DNA from: Treponema sp.
Lineage (GTDB): Bacteria; Spirochaetota; Spirochaetia; Treponematales; Breznakiellaceae
Reading direction: 5' to 3'
Assembly (NCBI GenBank): GCA_031281685.1
Contig: JAITFA010000149.1
Span: 1-17,913 of the forward strand
Length of the DNA stretch: 17,913 nt
This document shows positions 6,458-13,578 of the stretch, piece after piece. A program made the position numbers and the translations under genes. Within the stretch, counting starts at the first letter, position 1. The number at the start of each line of letters is the position of its first letter. A model generated the notes under the pieces. That model did no database searches, was not told the DNA's origin, and saw only the letters and a list, made by a program, of their open reading frames with translations.

Positions 6458-6631
6458 ATGGCGTCAAAAAAGACAGTGGTGGAACTAGTTGCGCTTCAGT
6501 GTACTGAGTGTAAACGGAGAAACTATACCACGGAAAAGAACCGGCGGAATACGCAGGAAAAACTTGAGTTCAAGAAATATTGTCCGTTTGACCGGAAGCA
6601 TACGGTTCATAAAGAGACAAAAGTAAAGTAA
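6458..6631 (+). CDS. rpmG: Ribosomal protein L33 (bL33)
   Basis: A 57-residue basic protein of the large ribosomal subunit. The sequence [18 protein letters not shown], then [13 protein letters not shown] and a lysine-rich region ending [12 protein letters not shown], is a clear L33. The first zinc-ribbon knuckle CTEC (Cys15, Cys18) is present, but the second knuckle is CPFD: only Cys42 remains and Asp stands where the fourth cysteine usually is. So it is a partly degraded zinc site. ATG 6458 follows GAGGAGG by a few bases, a strong ribosome site. It sits between two tRNA genes, so the transcript must be cut on both sides by tRNA-processing enzymes. Confidence 0.95.
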   Translation: MASKKTVVELVALQCTECKRRNYTTEKNRRNTQEKLEFKKYCPFDRKHTVHKETKVK

Positions 6632-6661
6632 CAATGTGCAACCTGATTCAATAGGTGAGGG

Positions 6662-6689
6662 TTGTCATACCATGCTCCTTGTATTTAAA
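6662..6689 (+). promoter_or_regulatory. Possible internal promoter before tRNA-Trp
   Basis: TTGTCA (6662-6667), a 16-bp spacer and TTTAAA (6684-6689). The predicted start coincides with the first base of tRNA-Trp. The match is moderate and the gap is AT-rich, so this may be chance. Confidence 0.3.
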
Positions 6690-6695
6690 GAACTT

Positions 6696-6768
6696 AGGCC
6701 AGTAGCTCTAATGGTAGAGCGTCGGTCTCCAAAACCGAATGTTGTGGGTTCGAGTCCTACCTGGCCTG
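6696..6768 (+). tRNA. tRNA-Trp (CCA anticodon)
   Basis: A 73-base cloverleaf: acceptor AGGCCAG/CTGGCCT, D stem GCTC/GAGC, anticodon stem TCGGT/ACCGA with loop CTCCAAA giving anticodon CCA, variable loop ATGTT, T stem GTGGG/CCTAC with loop TTCGAGT, discriminator G as expected for bacterial tRNA-Trp. CCA is not encoded. tRNA-Trp next to secE is a conserved arrangement in many bacteria. Confidence 0.96.
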
Positions 6769-6804
6769 TAATTAGGGTTGTTAAAGACGTTTAAAGGGAA
6801 GTTG

Positions 6805-6984
6805 ATGAACAAAATAGTTCAATTTGTAAAAGAGTCTTATGTGGAGTTACGCAAGGTAGTATGGCCAAGCCGTGAGGATGTTATCAGTTCGGTAAAAGTT
6901 GTGATTGTTTCTACCATTATAATTGCCGCTGCTTTAGGACTAGTAGATGTACTCCTACTCTTGGGCGTGCAGGCGATATTTTAA
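6805..6984 (+). CDS. secE: Preprotein translocase subunit SecE
   Basis: A 59-residue, single-span form of SecE, which clamps SecY in the SecYEG channel of the inner membrane. The amphipathic cytoplasmic helix carries the family signature ESYVELRKVVWPSREDV (about residues 10-26), followed by one transmembrane helix (about 30-54). The length is normal outside enterobacteria, which have three-span versions. ATG 6805 is preferred over the upstream in-frame TTG at 6778 because AAGGGAAG lies directly before it. nusG follows after 8 bp, the near-universal pairing. Confidence 0.95.
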   Translation: MNKIVQFVKESYVELRKVVWPSREDVISSVKVVIVSTIIIAAALGLVDVLLLLGVQAIF

Positions 6985-6992
6985 GGTATAGT

Positions 6993-7550
6993 ATGGCCGC
7001 TGGTTGGTATATTCTTCACACCTACTCAGGATATGAGAACAAGATCGAAAAAACGATACGCATGATGATTGAAAACCAGGAACTTGACCGCGAGGTAGTA
7101 CGGGATATCAAAGTTCCGTCCGAGGATGTGGTTGAAGTTAAGGACGGCAAGAAACGCACCACGACGAAGAAGTTCCTTCCCGGATATATTCTGGTATCAA
7201 TGGACTTGCCTGATCTTACTTGGAAGGTACCTATCTCAAAGATTAAGCGGATTGAGGGTGTTACTGGTTTTCTGGGTGCTACGGCTGATAAAAAGCCTCG
7301 TCCTATAAGTGCTAACGAGGCGCGGTCTATTTTGCAAAAGTCCGGCGAGATTAAGGGCGAGCGTCCAGTGCGGGCGCGGCAAACGTTCAGTGCGGGTGAG
7401 CAGGTTAAGATTGTCGAGGGGCCGTTTGAGTCATTCTCCGGCGTTATTGAGGAAGTAAATCAGGAGCGGAATAAGCTCAAGGTGATGGTTGGTATCTTTG
7501 GCCGTAACACGCCAGTTGAAGTTGATCTCTTACAAGTTGAAAAGTTATAA
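6993..7550 (+). CDS. nusG: Transcription termination/antitermination factor NusG
   Basis: A 185-residue transcription elongation factor that binds RNA polymerase and links it to Rho or to the ribosome. The N-terminal NGN domain begins AGWYILHTYSGYENKIEK and runs to about residue 105, including FLPGYILVSMDL and the conserved VTGFLG. The C-terminal KOW domain lies at about 130-185, with FSAGEQVKIVEGPFESFSG and the final EVDLLQVEKL. There is no inserted extra domain, and length equals that of T. pallidum NusG as I recall it. The ribosome site is weak (AAGG 6 nt upstream, overlapping the secE stop), so translation may be coupled to secE. Confidence 0.97.
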   Translation: MAAGWYILHTYSGYENKIEKTIRMMIENQELDREVVRDIKVPSEDVVEVKDGKKRTTTKKFLPGYILVSMDLPDLTWKVPISKIKRIEGVTGFLGATADKKPRPISANEARSILQKSGEIKGERPVRARQTFSAGEQVKIVEGPFESFSGVIEEVNQERNKLKVMVGIFGRNTPVEVDLLQVEKL

Positions 7551-7575
7551 AGAGTATAACAAGTCCCTGATGGGA

Positions 7576-7613
7576 GTTTCCAGTTTCGGAAACGTTATCC
7601 CGGTAACGCCGGG
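7576..7613 (+). promoter_or_regulatory. Tandem hairpins in the rplK leader
   Basis: The 84-bp gap before rplK holds GTTTCC/GGAAAC (7576-7581 with 7588-7593, 6-nt loop) and CCCGG/CCGGG (7599-7603 with 7609-7613, 5-nt loop), the latter competing with GTTA/TAAC at 7594-7607. In many bacteria ribosomal protein L1 represses the L11-L1 operon by binding the leader of rplK mRNA, so this is the place to expect such a site. I cannot match a specific L1-binding motif. Confidence 0.35.
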
Positions 7614-7634
7614 TATACCACAAAAGGAGTATAT

Positions 7635-8066
7635 ATGGCTAAGAAAAAAATTGCGACCATAGTCAAGTTGCAATGTCCGGCTGGCAAGGCGACCCCTGCC
7701 CCGCCCGTAGGACCTGCGTTAGGACCTCATGGGGTGAGTGCGCCACAGTTTGTTCAGCAGTTCAATGACCGAACCAAGAGTATGGAAGTAGGACTTGTGA
7801 TACCGGTGGTTATCACCGTGTACACGGATAAATCATTCACTTTCATTCTTAAAACCCCGCCTGCTGCGGTGCTTATCAAGAAGGCGATTGGGCTTGAGAA
7901 AGGGTCAAGTGAGTCGCACAAGACTAAGGTGGGAAAGCTCTCTAAGGCTAAACTTGAGGAGATTGCCAAGCTAAAGCTGGCTGACCTTTCCGCAAATGAT
8001 GTTGAAGGGGCTATGAAGATCATCGCGGGAACAGCTCGTTCTATGGGTGTTGAGGTGGAACAATGA
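7635..8066 (+). CDS. rplK: Ribosomal protein L11 (uL11)
   Basis: A 143-residue protein at the base of the ribosomal stalk, where it binds the GTPase-centre RNA of 23S rRNA and takes part in factor binding and stringent-response signalling. The proline-rich N-terminal domain [16 protein letters not shown] and the conserved [17 protein letters not shown] stretch are intact; the C-terminal RNA-binding domain ends with [13 protein letters not shown], the family signature. Length is normal. AAAGGAG lies 7 nt before ATG 7635. Its stop overlaps the rplA start in ATGA, so the two are translationally coupled. Confidence 0.98.
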   Translation: MAKKKIATIVKLQCPAGKATPAPPVGPALGPHGVSAPQFVQQFNDRTKSMEVGLVIPVVITVYTDKSFTFILKTPPAAVLIKKAIGLEKGSSESHKTKVGKLSKAKLEEIAKLKLADLSANDVEGAMKIIAGTARSMGVEVEQ

Positions 8067-8743
8067 AGCACGGAAAGAAGTATCGTGAAAGCCTAAAAAA
8101 ATACGACAGTACTGCTGTGTATGAGTTAAAAGAGGCGACGGCATTGGTTAAGACGCTTACCATAGCCAAGTTTGACGAGACGGTAGAGCTGGCGGTGAAA
8201 CTGAACTTGAAGAAGAGCCAGTCAGTGCGTGATACTGTGGTTCTGCCGCACCAGTTTAAGGGTGAGAAACGGGTGCTGGTCTTCTGCAAGCCTGAGAAGG
8301 AAAAGGATGCGCAGGATGCTGGCGCGACCTTTGTGGGCGCTGACGATCTGATCAACAAGATAAAAGGCGGCTGGCTCGATTTCGACATTGCGGTGGCAAC
8401 GCCGGATATGATGAAGGATGTCGGTAAGCTCGGTATGATACTGGGTCGGCGAGGGCTTATGCCTAACCCCAAGACCGGAACCGTTACGTTTGACCTCAAA
8501 ACCGCTCTGGCTGAACTCAAGAAGGGACGCACGGAATTCCGCGCTGACAAAACTGGTGTAGTACATCTCGCGGTGGGAAAGATTTCGATGGACAGCGAAA
8601 AGGTTGCGGAAAACGTCAGGGCCGCTGTTACCGAGATTAAGCGCAAACGGCCTGTTGACGCGAAAGGTGAGTTCATTCAGACCATTTCGGTGGCTTCTAC
8701 TATGGGACCCGGTGTATGGGTTTCGATCAAGGATGAGGAGTAA
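8063..8743 (+). CDS. rplA: Ribosomal protein L1 (uL1)
   Basis: A 226-residue protein of the ribosomal L1 stalk, contacting 23S rRNA at the exit site; in many bacteria also the translational repressor of its own operon. The signature [15 protein letters not shown] (about residues 130-144) and the C-terminal [14 protein letters not shown] are intact. ATG 8063 overlaps the rplK stop codon by four bases (ATGA), with a GAGGTGG ribosome site inside rplK. rplJ begins 3 bp after its stop. Confidence 0.98.
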   Translation: MKHGKKYRESLKKYDSTAVYELKEATALVKTLTIAKFDETVELAVKLNLKKSQSVRDTVVLPHQFKGEKRVLVFCKPEKEKDAQDAGATFVGADDLINKIKGGWLDFDIAVATPDMMKDVGKLGMILGRRGLMPNPKTGTVTFDLKTALAELKKGRTEFRADKTGVVHLAVGKISMDSEKVAENVRAAVTEIKRKRPVDAKGEFIQTISVASTMGPGVWVSIKDEE

Positions 8744-8746
8744 ATC

Positions 8747-9325
8747 GTGGCGATTATCGCAAAGAAGATACAGAACGCGAAAACCGCGTCCATTAACGCG
8801 CTGAAAGAAGAGTTTAGTGTTTCCAAAGATTTTATCTTTGCCGATTACCGGGGACTTACGGTTGAGCAGATTACTAACCTGCGTAAGCAGATTAGGGGCA
8901 AGGACGCGCACTTTAAGGTGGTGAAGAATAATTTCGCACGGATCGCGTTTGAGCAACTATCTACGCCGGATGTGGCGTCGTACCTTGCTGGTCCGACCGC
9001 CGTAGCTATTGCGTCAAAGGATGCCAATGAGGTTGCCAAGGCCCTGTTTACCTTTGCCAAAGAAACCCCAGCACTCAAGGTGAAGGGTGCGCTTATCGGT
9101 GATTCGATATATGATGCAGCCCAGACCGAGGCTTTTTCCAAATTACCCGGCAGACTGGAACTGATTTCCATGTTGCTCTCAGTGATGAATGGGCCAGCGC
9201 GAAATCTCGTTGGCGCACTCAACGATATCAATGCCCGTCTGGTAAGAACCATCAAGGCTATTGGGGACAAGAAATCCGAAGGTAGTAGCGCGGAGGCGGC
9301 GGCTGAAGCTACGTCAGAGGCGTAA
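8747..9325 (+). CDS. rplJ: Ribosomal protein L10 (uL10)
   Basis: A 192-residue protein that anchors the L7/L12 dimers of the ribosomal stalk to 23S rRNA. The globular part has the usual DYRGLTVEQITNLRKQIR and FKVVKNNFARIA stretches; after a linker the long C-terminal helix, from about residue 135, is the docking rod for L7/L12. It ends in an alanine- and glutamate-rich tail, somewhat longer than in E. coli (165 aa). The start is GTG 8747, with GGATGAGGAG directly upstream inside the end of rplA. There is no room for a separate L10 leader, so control by L10 on its own mRNA at the usual place is unlikely. Confidence 0.97.
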   Translation: MAIIAKKIQNAKTASINALKEEFSVSKDFIFADYRGLTVEQITNLRKQIRGKDAHFKVVKNNFARIAFEQLSTPDVASYLAGPTAVAIASKDANEVAKALFTFAKETPALKVKGALIGDSIYDAAQTEAFSKLPGRLELISMLLSVMNGPARNLVGALNDINARLVRTIKAIGDKKSEGSSAEAAAEATSEA

Positions 9326-9335
9326 CTCGTGAAAC

Positions 9336-9385
9336 AAGACCGTCAGGCTTCAGCGGCAAACTGTCGCGCCATTCCTGTCGGTTTT
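9336..9385 (+). promoter_or_regulatory. Attenuator-like branched hairpin between rplJ and rplL
   Basis: Bases 9336-9347 pair with 9374-9385 (12 positions, one T-T mismatch, one G-T), and the enclosed loop forms GCGGCA/TGTCGC (9353-9358 with 9362-9367, 3-nt loop). The outer stem ends in GGTTTT, so it resembles a weak intrinsic terminator or attenuator. It lies in a 107-bp gap, large compared with the 3- and 4-base junctions just upstream. Confidence 0.5.
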
Positions 9386-9389
9386 AAGA

Positions 9390-9409
9390 AAGCGTCTGTA
9401 GAGACGCTT
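9390..9409 (+). promoter_or_regulatory. Stable hairpin upstream of the rplL ribosome site
   Basis: AAGCGTCT and AGACGCTT are exact complements (8 bp) around GTAG. No T-tract follows, so it is not a terminator; it ends 9 nt before the AAGGAG of rplL. A stem at this position could protect the 5' end of a processed rplL mRNA, helping produce L7/L12 in the several-fold excess over L10 that the stalk needs. The function is inferred. Confidence 0.5.
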
Positions 9410-9432
9410 AATCAATACAAGGAGAAGATAAT

Positions 9433-9819
9433 ATGGCATTGAGTAATGAAGAGATTATTGAGGCGCTGAAAACCAAGACTGCTCTGGAGATTTCCGAGCT
9501 GGTTAAGGCGCTGGAGGAAGCTTTTGGTGTTTCCGCTGCGGCTCCGGTAGCTGTGGCGGCTGGTCCTGCCGCAGGTGGTGCGCCTGCTGAGGCAGTCGAG
9601 GAGAAGACGGAGTTCAATGTTATTCTCAAGGCGTTTGATGATTCCAAGAAGATCGCGGTCATCAAAGAGGTTAGGGCTGTTACTGGTCTTGGTCTTAAAG
9701 AAGCCAAGGAGCTGGTCGAAGGAGCGCCTAAGCCAATCAAGGAAAATATCTCCAAGGCCGATGCTACAAAGATTAAAGACTCAGTCACTGCCGCCGGCGG
9801 TACGGTTGAAATCCAGTAG
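9433..9819 (+). CDS. rplL: Ribosomal protein L7/L12 (bL12)
   Basis: A 128-residue acidic stalk protein, present in several copies per ribosome, that recruits and activates translation GTPases. The N-terminal dimerisation domain (to about residue 33) is followed by an alanine/proline/glycine hinge (about 34-54), then the C-terminal factor-binding domain with [21 protein letters not shown] and the conserved [20 protein letters not shown]. Length is typical. AAGGAG lies 8 nt before ATG 9433. It is flanked by structured gaps on both sides, so its dosage is probably adjusted at the RNA level. Confidence 0.98.
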   Translation: MALSNEEIIEALKTKTALEISELVKALEEAFGVSAAAPVAVAAGPAAGGAPAEAVEEKTEFNVILKAFDDSKKIAVIKEVRAVTGLGLKEAKELVEGAPKPIKENISKADATKIKDSVTAAGGTVEIQ

Positions 9820-9855
9820 GACCATCAAGCCAACAGCTTAGTTTCTCAGGTTATA

Positions 9856-9881
9856 TCATTGGAGCCATAAGGCTCCAATGA
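9856..9881 (+). promoter_or_regulatory. Perfect 11-bp hairpin after rplL
   Basis: TCATTGGAGCC and GGCTCCAATGA are exact complements around the loop ATAA. No T-run follows. It stands immediately before the terminator-like stem at 9886-9913 and could protect the rplL 3' end, be an RNase III processing site, or be part of the attenuator. Confidence 0.6.
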
Positions 9882-9885
9882 CTAG

Positions 9886-9913
9886 AGCTTCGGCCTTGTG
9901 CCGGGGCTTTTTT
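9886..9913 (+). terminator. Intrinsic terminator/attenuator between rplL and rpoB
   Basis: A 9-bp stem AGCTTCGGC/GCCGGGGCT with two G-T pairs and loop CTTGT is followed directly by six T's (9908-9913), the classic rho-independent shape. Since I see no strong promoter between it and rpoB, it is best read as an attenuator letting part of the transcripts continue into rpoB-rpoC. E. coli has an attenuator at the same place. Confidence 0.75.
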
Positions 9914-9934
9914 ATATGTTGACAAGGAGGACGA

Positions 9935-12900
9935 ATGGTAGCGGAAAATGCGATTTCGAAACGGGTGTATATTGGGAAGGATATTCGTGATGTGATGGAT
10001 TTGCCGAATCTCATTGATATTCAGCTTTGTTCTTATGAACGCTTCCTTCAACGGGAACGGCTTCGGAACCATGAACCCCTCGAAGTGCAGGGCCTTGAGG
10101 AAGTGTTCAGAACGACCTTTCCCATTGAAAGCCCCAACGGGGATATGGTTCTGGAGTATGAATACTACACGTTTGACGAGGACAACATCAAGTTCTCCGA
10201 GCTGGACTGTAAGCAAAAGGGTATCACCTACGCGGTTTCGCTCAAAGCGCGGGTGAATCTCATCTTCCAGCAGACCGGTGAAATCAGGCAGAAGGATATC
10301 TACATAGGAGATATCCCCATTATGAGCGAGCGGGGCACGTTTATCATCAACGGCGCGGAGCGGGTCGTGGTTTCCCAGATTCACCGATCGCCGGGCGTCA
10401 TTTTCAGCCATGAGAAAGGCGTGTTTTCCTCACGCATTATCCCGTATCGCGGTTCATGGCTGGAATTTGAGATTGACCAGAAGAAGGAACTCATTTACGC
10501 CAAGATTGATCGGAAGAAACGGATTCTCGGCACGATCTTTCTTCGTGCTTTAGGGTACGAGAGCCGCGAGGATATCATTCACTCGTTCTATACGACCGAA
10601 AACCTTGAGGTTATTGATGATCGGGAAACGCGGGAAAAATTTTCGGGCCGTGTGCTTTCAAAAGCCGTATGGGTTACCGAGGCTGAGGGCGGCGGACAGA
10701 AGAAGCTCTACCGTGCAGGTGAAAAACTGCACCCGCATAACGTTGACGAGCTTTTGCAGAACGGAGTTACGCAGGTCGAGGTTATTGACTTTAAGTCTCC
10801 GGACTCCCTTGATTCCGAGATGCTCTTAAACTGCTTTGAACGGGAAGAGATCAAGTTTGTGAACGACGACCCGAACCATGGGGATGAGCCTTCACGCGAA
10901 GATGCGATTTCCGCCGTGTATTCGGTGTTGTTGCCCGGCGAGTCCATCACAGTGGAGGCTGCCGAGAAAGACCTGTTAAGCATGTTCTTCACGTCGCGGC
11001 GCTACGACCTCGGCAAGGTTGGACGCTACAAGCTCAACAAGAAGTTTAACTTTACCCCGCCCCTTGAGGACTTCACGCTCACTAAACAGGACATCATCGA
11101 AACCATGAAGTTCCTGATAAAGGTGTTTATTGGAGATCGCAACATCGACGATATCGACCATCTGGGGAACCGGCGCGTGCGTTCAGTCGGCGAACTCATG
11201 GCTAATACCATGAAAACCGCGTTCAGCCGTATGGAACGGATCGCCAAAGAGCGTATGAGCCTCAAAGAAACTGATACCATTAAGCCGCAGGACCTCATCT
11301 CGATTAAACCGGTAGTGGCGGCCATAAAAGAATTCTTTGGCTCAAGCCAGCTTTCCCAGTTTATGGATCAGGTTAATCCGCTGGCGGAACTTACCCATAA
11401 GCGCCGGCTTAACGCGCTCGGCCCGGGCGGTCTGTCCCGTGACCGTGCCGGCTTTGAGGTGCGTGACGTGCATTACACCCACTACGGACGTATGTGTCCC
11501 ATTGAAACACCGGAAGGTCCAAACATCGGGCTTATCGTGTCGCTCGCCAACTATACGCGAGTAAACGAGTATGGCTTTTTGGAAACGCCTTACCGTAAAG
11601 TGCTTGACGGCGTTGCCTCGCAGGAGATTGAGTACCTTTCAGCCATGGACGAGGATCGCTACTACATCGCCCAAGCCTCGGCGAAACTAAACGCCGATGG
11701 CTCGTTTGCCGATGGGCTTGACGGCCAGATTTCCTGTAGGCGTGAGGGTGATTATACCACTCGTAGTCCGCGGGACATTCAGTACATGGACGTTTCCCCC
11801 AAGCAGATCATCTCAGTATCCGCCTCGCTTATTCCTTTCCTTGAACACGACGATGCCAACCGTGCGCTTATGGGTTCCAACATGCAGAGGCAGGCAGTTC
11901 CGCTTGTGTTTCCAGAAGCGCCCCGTGTGGGAACCGGTATGGAAGGCAAGTGCGCCTACGATTCAGGCGTACTGGCAAAGGCGCGGCGCGACGGTACGGT
12001 TGTCCGCGTTACTGCTTTCGAAGTGGTGATCCAAAGCGATGAAGGCGATGCCCGTAGAATCGCTGAGACTAACGAGAAGGGACTTGATGTATACCGCCTC
12101 GTGAAGTACCAGCGAACCAATCAGGATACCTGCTATAACCAGCGCCCCATAGTGCAGATAGGTGAGCGGGTCGTCGCAGGTCAAGTGATAGCCGACGGGC
12201 CAGCCACATGCCATGGCGAACTCGCCCTAGGGCGGAACGTTCTCGTGGGTTTCATGCCATGGAACGGATATAACTATGAGGACTCGATCCTCATTTCCAA
12301 GCGGGTGGTGAAGGATGATATGTTTACCTCTATCCACATTAAAGAATTCATCATGGAAGTGAGGGAAACCAAGCTGGGTCCGGAAAAGATAACCCGTGAC
12401 ATTCCCAACACGTCTGAAAAGAGCCTTGATAACCTTGATAGTGAAGGCATCATCAGGGTTGGCGCGAAGGTTCGCGCTGGCGATATCCTTGTGGGCAAAG
12501 TTACGCCCAAGAGCGAAACCGAAACCACACCGGAATTCAAACTGCTGAATTCGATATTCGGCGAAAAGGCTAAGGAAGTGCGGGATTCATCCCTGCGTGT
12601 GCCTCACGGCATTGACGGCACGATCATTGATATACAGAGGCTCAAACGGAGCCTGGGCGATGATCTGAATCCGGGTGTTGATGAACGGGTAAAGGTACTC
12701 ATCGCTACCAAGCGCAAACTGCGCGAGGGCGATAAAATGGCGGGCCGTCACGGGAACAAGGGCGTTGTGGCGCGGATTCTGCCAGAAGAGGACATGCCTT
12801 ATATGGAAGACGGTACGCCTCTCGACCTGTGTCTGACACCGCTTGGCGTTCCTTCGCGCATGAACATCGGCCAGCTCCTTGAAACCGAGCTTGGCTGGGC

Positions 12901-13474
12901 TGCCTCTACGCTGGATCAGTGGTTCTCCGCTCCGGTGTTCCAATCCCCCTCGACCGATCAAATCGAGGAGAAACTCAAAGAAGCTGGCCTGCCGGTAACG
13001 AGCAAGACCATGCTGCGTGATGGACGTACCGGCGAAAAGTTCGTAAACCCCATCTTCTGTGGCGTAATCTACTTCCTCAAGCTGCACCACTTGGTTGACG
13101 ACAAGATGCATGCCCGCTCCACTGGTCCTTACTCCCTTGTAACCCAGCAACCGCTGGGCGGCAAGGCGCAGTTCGGTGGCCAGCGGCTTGGCGAGATGGA
13201 AGTCTGGGCATTGGAAGCCTATGGCGCGGCCAATACCTTGCAGGAACTGCTGACCATCAAGAGCGATGACATGACCGGACGTTCCAAGATATACGAAGCC
13301 ATTGTGAAGGGCGAGCCTTCCACCACCGCCGGTATACCGGAATCCTTCAACGTGCTGGTACAGGAACTGCGCGGTCTCGCGCTTGACCTCACGATTTACG
13401 ATGCGAAGAATAAGCAAATCGCGCTCACCGAGCGGGACGATGAGCTTATTGCTAAGGCTGGTTCTAATTTCTAA
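9935..13474 (+). CDS. rpoB: RNA polymerase beta subunit
   Basis: The 1179-residue catalytic beta subunit of RNA polymerase; it is complete. Landmarks in order: the N-terminal lobe with [21 protein letters not shown] near residue 125-145; the rifampicin-pocket region around 475-500 ([20 protein letters not shown] then [11 protein letters not shown]); the conserved [35 protein letters not shown] near 930; and the C-terminal clamp-connecting segment [20 protein letters not shown] with [21 protein letters not shown]. Residue 493 is Asn, the equivalent of E. coli Ser531; spirochaetes with Asn here are naturally rifampicin-resistant. The protein lacks the large lineage-specific insertions of E. coli beta (1342 aa). 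ATG 9935 follows AAGGAGG by 4 nt. It sits after the attenuator and 104 bp before rpoC. Confidence 0.99.
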   Translation: MVAENAISKRVYIGKDIRDVMDLPNLIDIQLCSYERFLQRERLRNHEPLEVQGLEEVFRTTFPIESPNGDMVLEYEYYTFDEDNIKFSELDCKQKGITYAVSLKARVNLIFQQTGEIRQKDIYIGDIPIMSERGTFIINGAERVVVSQIHRSPGVIFSHEKGVFSSRIIPYRGSWLEFEIDQKKELIYAKIDRKKRILGTIFLRALGYESREDIIHSFYTTENLEVIDDRETREKFSGRVLSKAVWVTEAEGGGQKKLYRAGEKLHPHNVDELLQNGVTQVEVIDFKSPDSLDSEMLLNCFEREEIKFVNDDPNHGDEPSREDAISAVYSVLLPGESITVEAAEKDLLSMFFTSRRYDLGKVGRYKLNKKFNFTPPLEDFTLTKQDIIETMKFLIKVFIGDRNIDDIDHLGNRRVRSVGELMANTMKTAFSRMERIAKERMSLKETDTIKPQDLISIKPVVAAIKEFFGSSQLSQFMDQVNPLAELTHKRRLNALGPGGLSRDRAGFEVRDVHYTHYGRMCPIETPEGPNIGLIVSLANYTRVNEYGFLETPYRKVLDGVASQEIEYLSAMDEDRYYIAQASAKLNADGSFADGLDGQISCRREGDYTTRSPRDIQYMDVSPKQIISVSASLIPFLEHDDANRALMGSNMQRQAVPLVFPEAPRVGTGMEGKCAYDSGVLAKARRDGTVVRVTAFEVVIQSDEGDARRIAETNEKGLDVYRLVKYQRTNQDTCYNQRPIVQIGERVVAGQVIADGPATCHGELALGRNVLVGFMPWNGYNYEDSILISKRVVKDDMFTSIHIKEFIMEVRETKLGPEKITRDIPNTSEKSLDNLDSEGIIRVGAKVRAGDILVGKVTPKSETETTPEFKLLNSIFGEKAKEVRDSSLRVPHGIDGTIIDIQRLKRSLGDDLNPGVDERVKVLIATKRKLREGDKMAGRHGNKGVVARILPEEDMPYMEDGTPLDLCLTPLGVPSRMNIGQLLETELGWAASTLDQWFSAPVFQSPSTDQIEEKLKEAGLPVTSKTMLRDGRTGEKFVNPIFCGVIYFLKLHHLVDDKMHARSTGPYSLVTQQPLGGKAQFGGQRLGEMEVWALEAYGAANTLQELLTIKSDDMTGRSKIYEAIVKGEPSTTAGIPESFNVLVQELRGLALDLTIYDAKNKQIALTERDDELIAKAGSNF

Positions 13475-13483
13475 ATCTTTTCA

Positions 13484-13552
13484 TGTCCACGAATACCCGA
13501 ATCTACACCGGGTTTTGACAGCTATTGTTTTTATTTGTGTAATTCGTGGACA
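13484..13552. repeat. Perfect 11-bp dyad flanking the rpoC promoter
   Basis: TGTCCACGAAT (13484-13494) and ATTCGTGGACA (13542-13552) are exact reverse complements 47 bp apart. Immediately inside the left arm is a second nested pair, ACCCG/CGGGT (13495-13499 with 13509-13513). The right arm covers the end of the -10 element and the predicted start point of the promoter at 13515-13543. It may be a bacterial intergenic palindromic repeat unit inserted here or a paired operator. Confidence 0.7.
13515..13543 (+). promoter_or_regulatory. Near-consensus promoter upstream of rpoC
   Basis: A perfect TTGACA (13515-13520), a 17-bp spacer and TGTAAT (13538-13543, five of six). Start would fall near 13550, about 29 nt before the rpoC ATG, leaving the GAGGAG ribosome site at 13565-13570 in the leader. 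Bacteria normally transcribe rpoB and rpoC together; this promoter would add an independent source of rpoC mRNA. Confidence 0.55.
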
Positions 13553-13578
13553 ATTCCGAATGTTGAGGAGTAAATAAA

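Noticed and set aside
5451..6467. 338-codon minus-strand frame opposite the transporter
   Set aside because: It lies antisense to a well-supported gene, crosses tRNA-Thr and the start of rpmG, and has no recognisable motifs.
9919..9924. TTGACA just before rpoB as a -35 element
   Set aside because: It overlaps the ribosome site and there is no -10 match at 15-19 bp downstream, inside rpoB.
12587..13417. 276-codon minus-strand frame opposite rpoB
   Set aside because: It is a shadow of highly conserved rpoB sequence with no own ribosome site or protein features.
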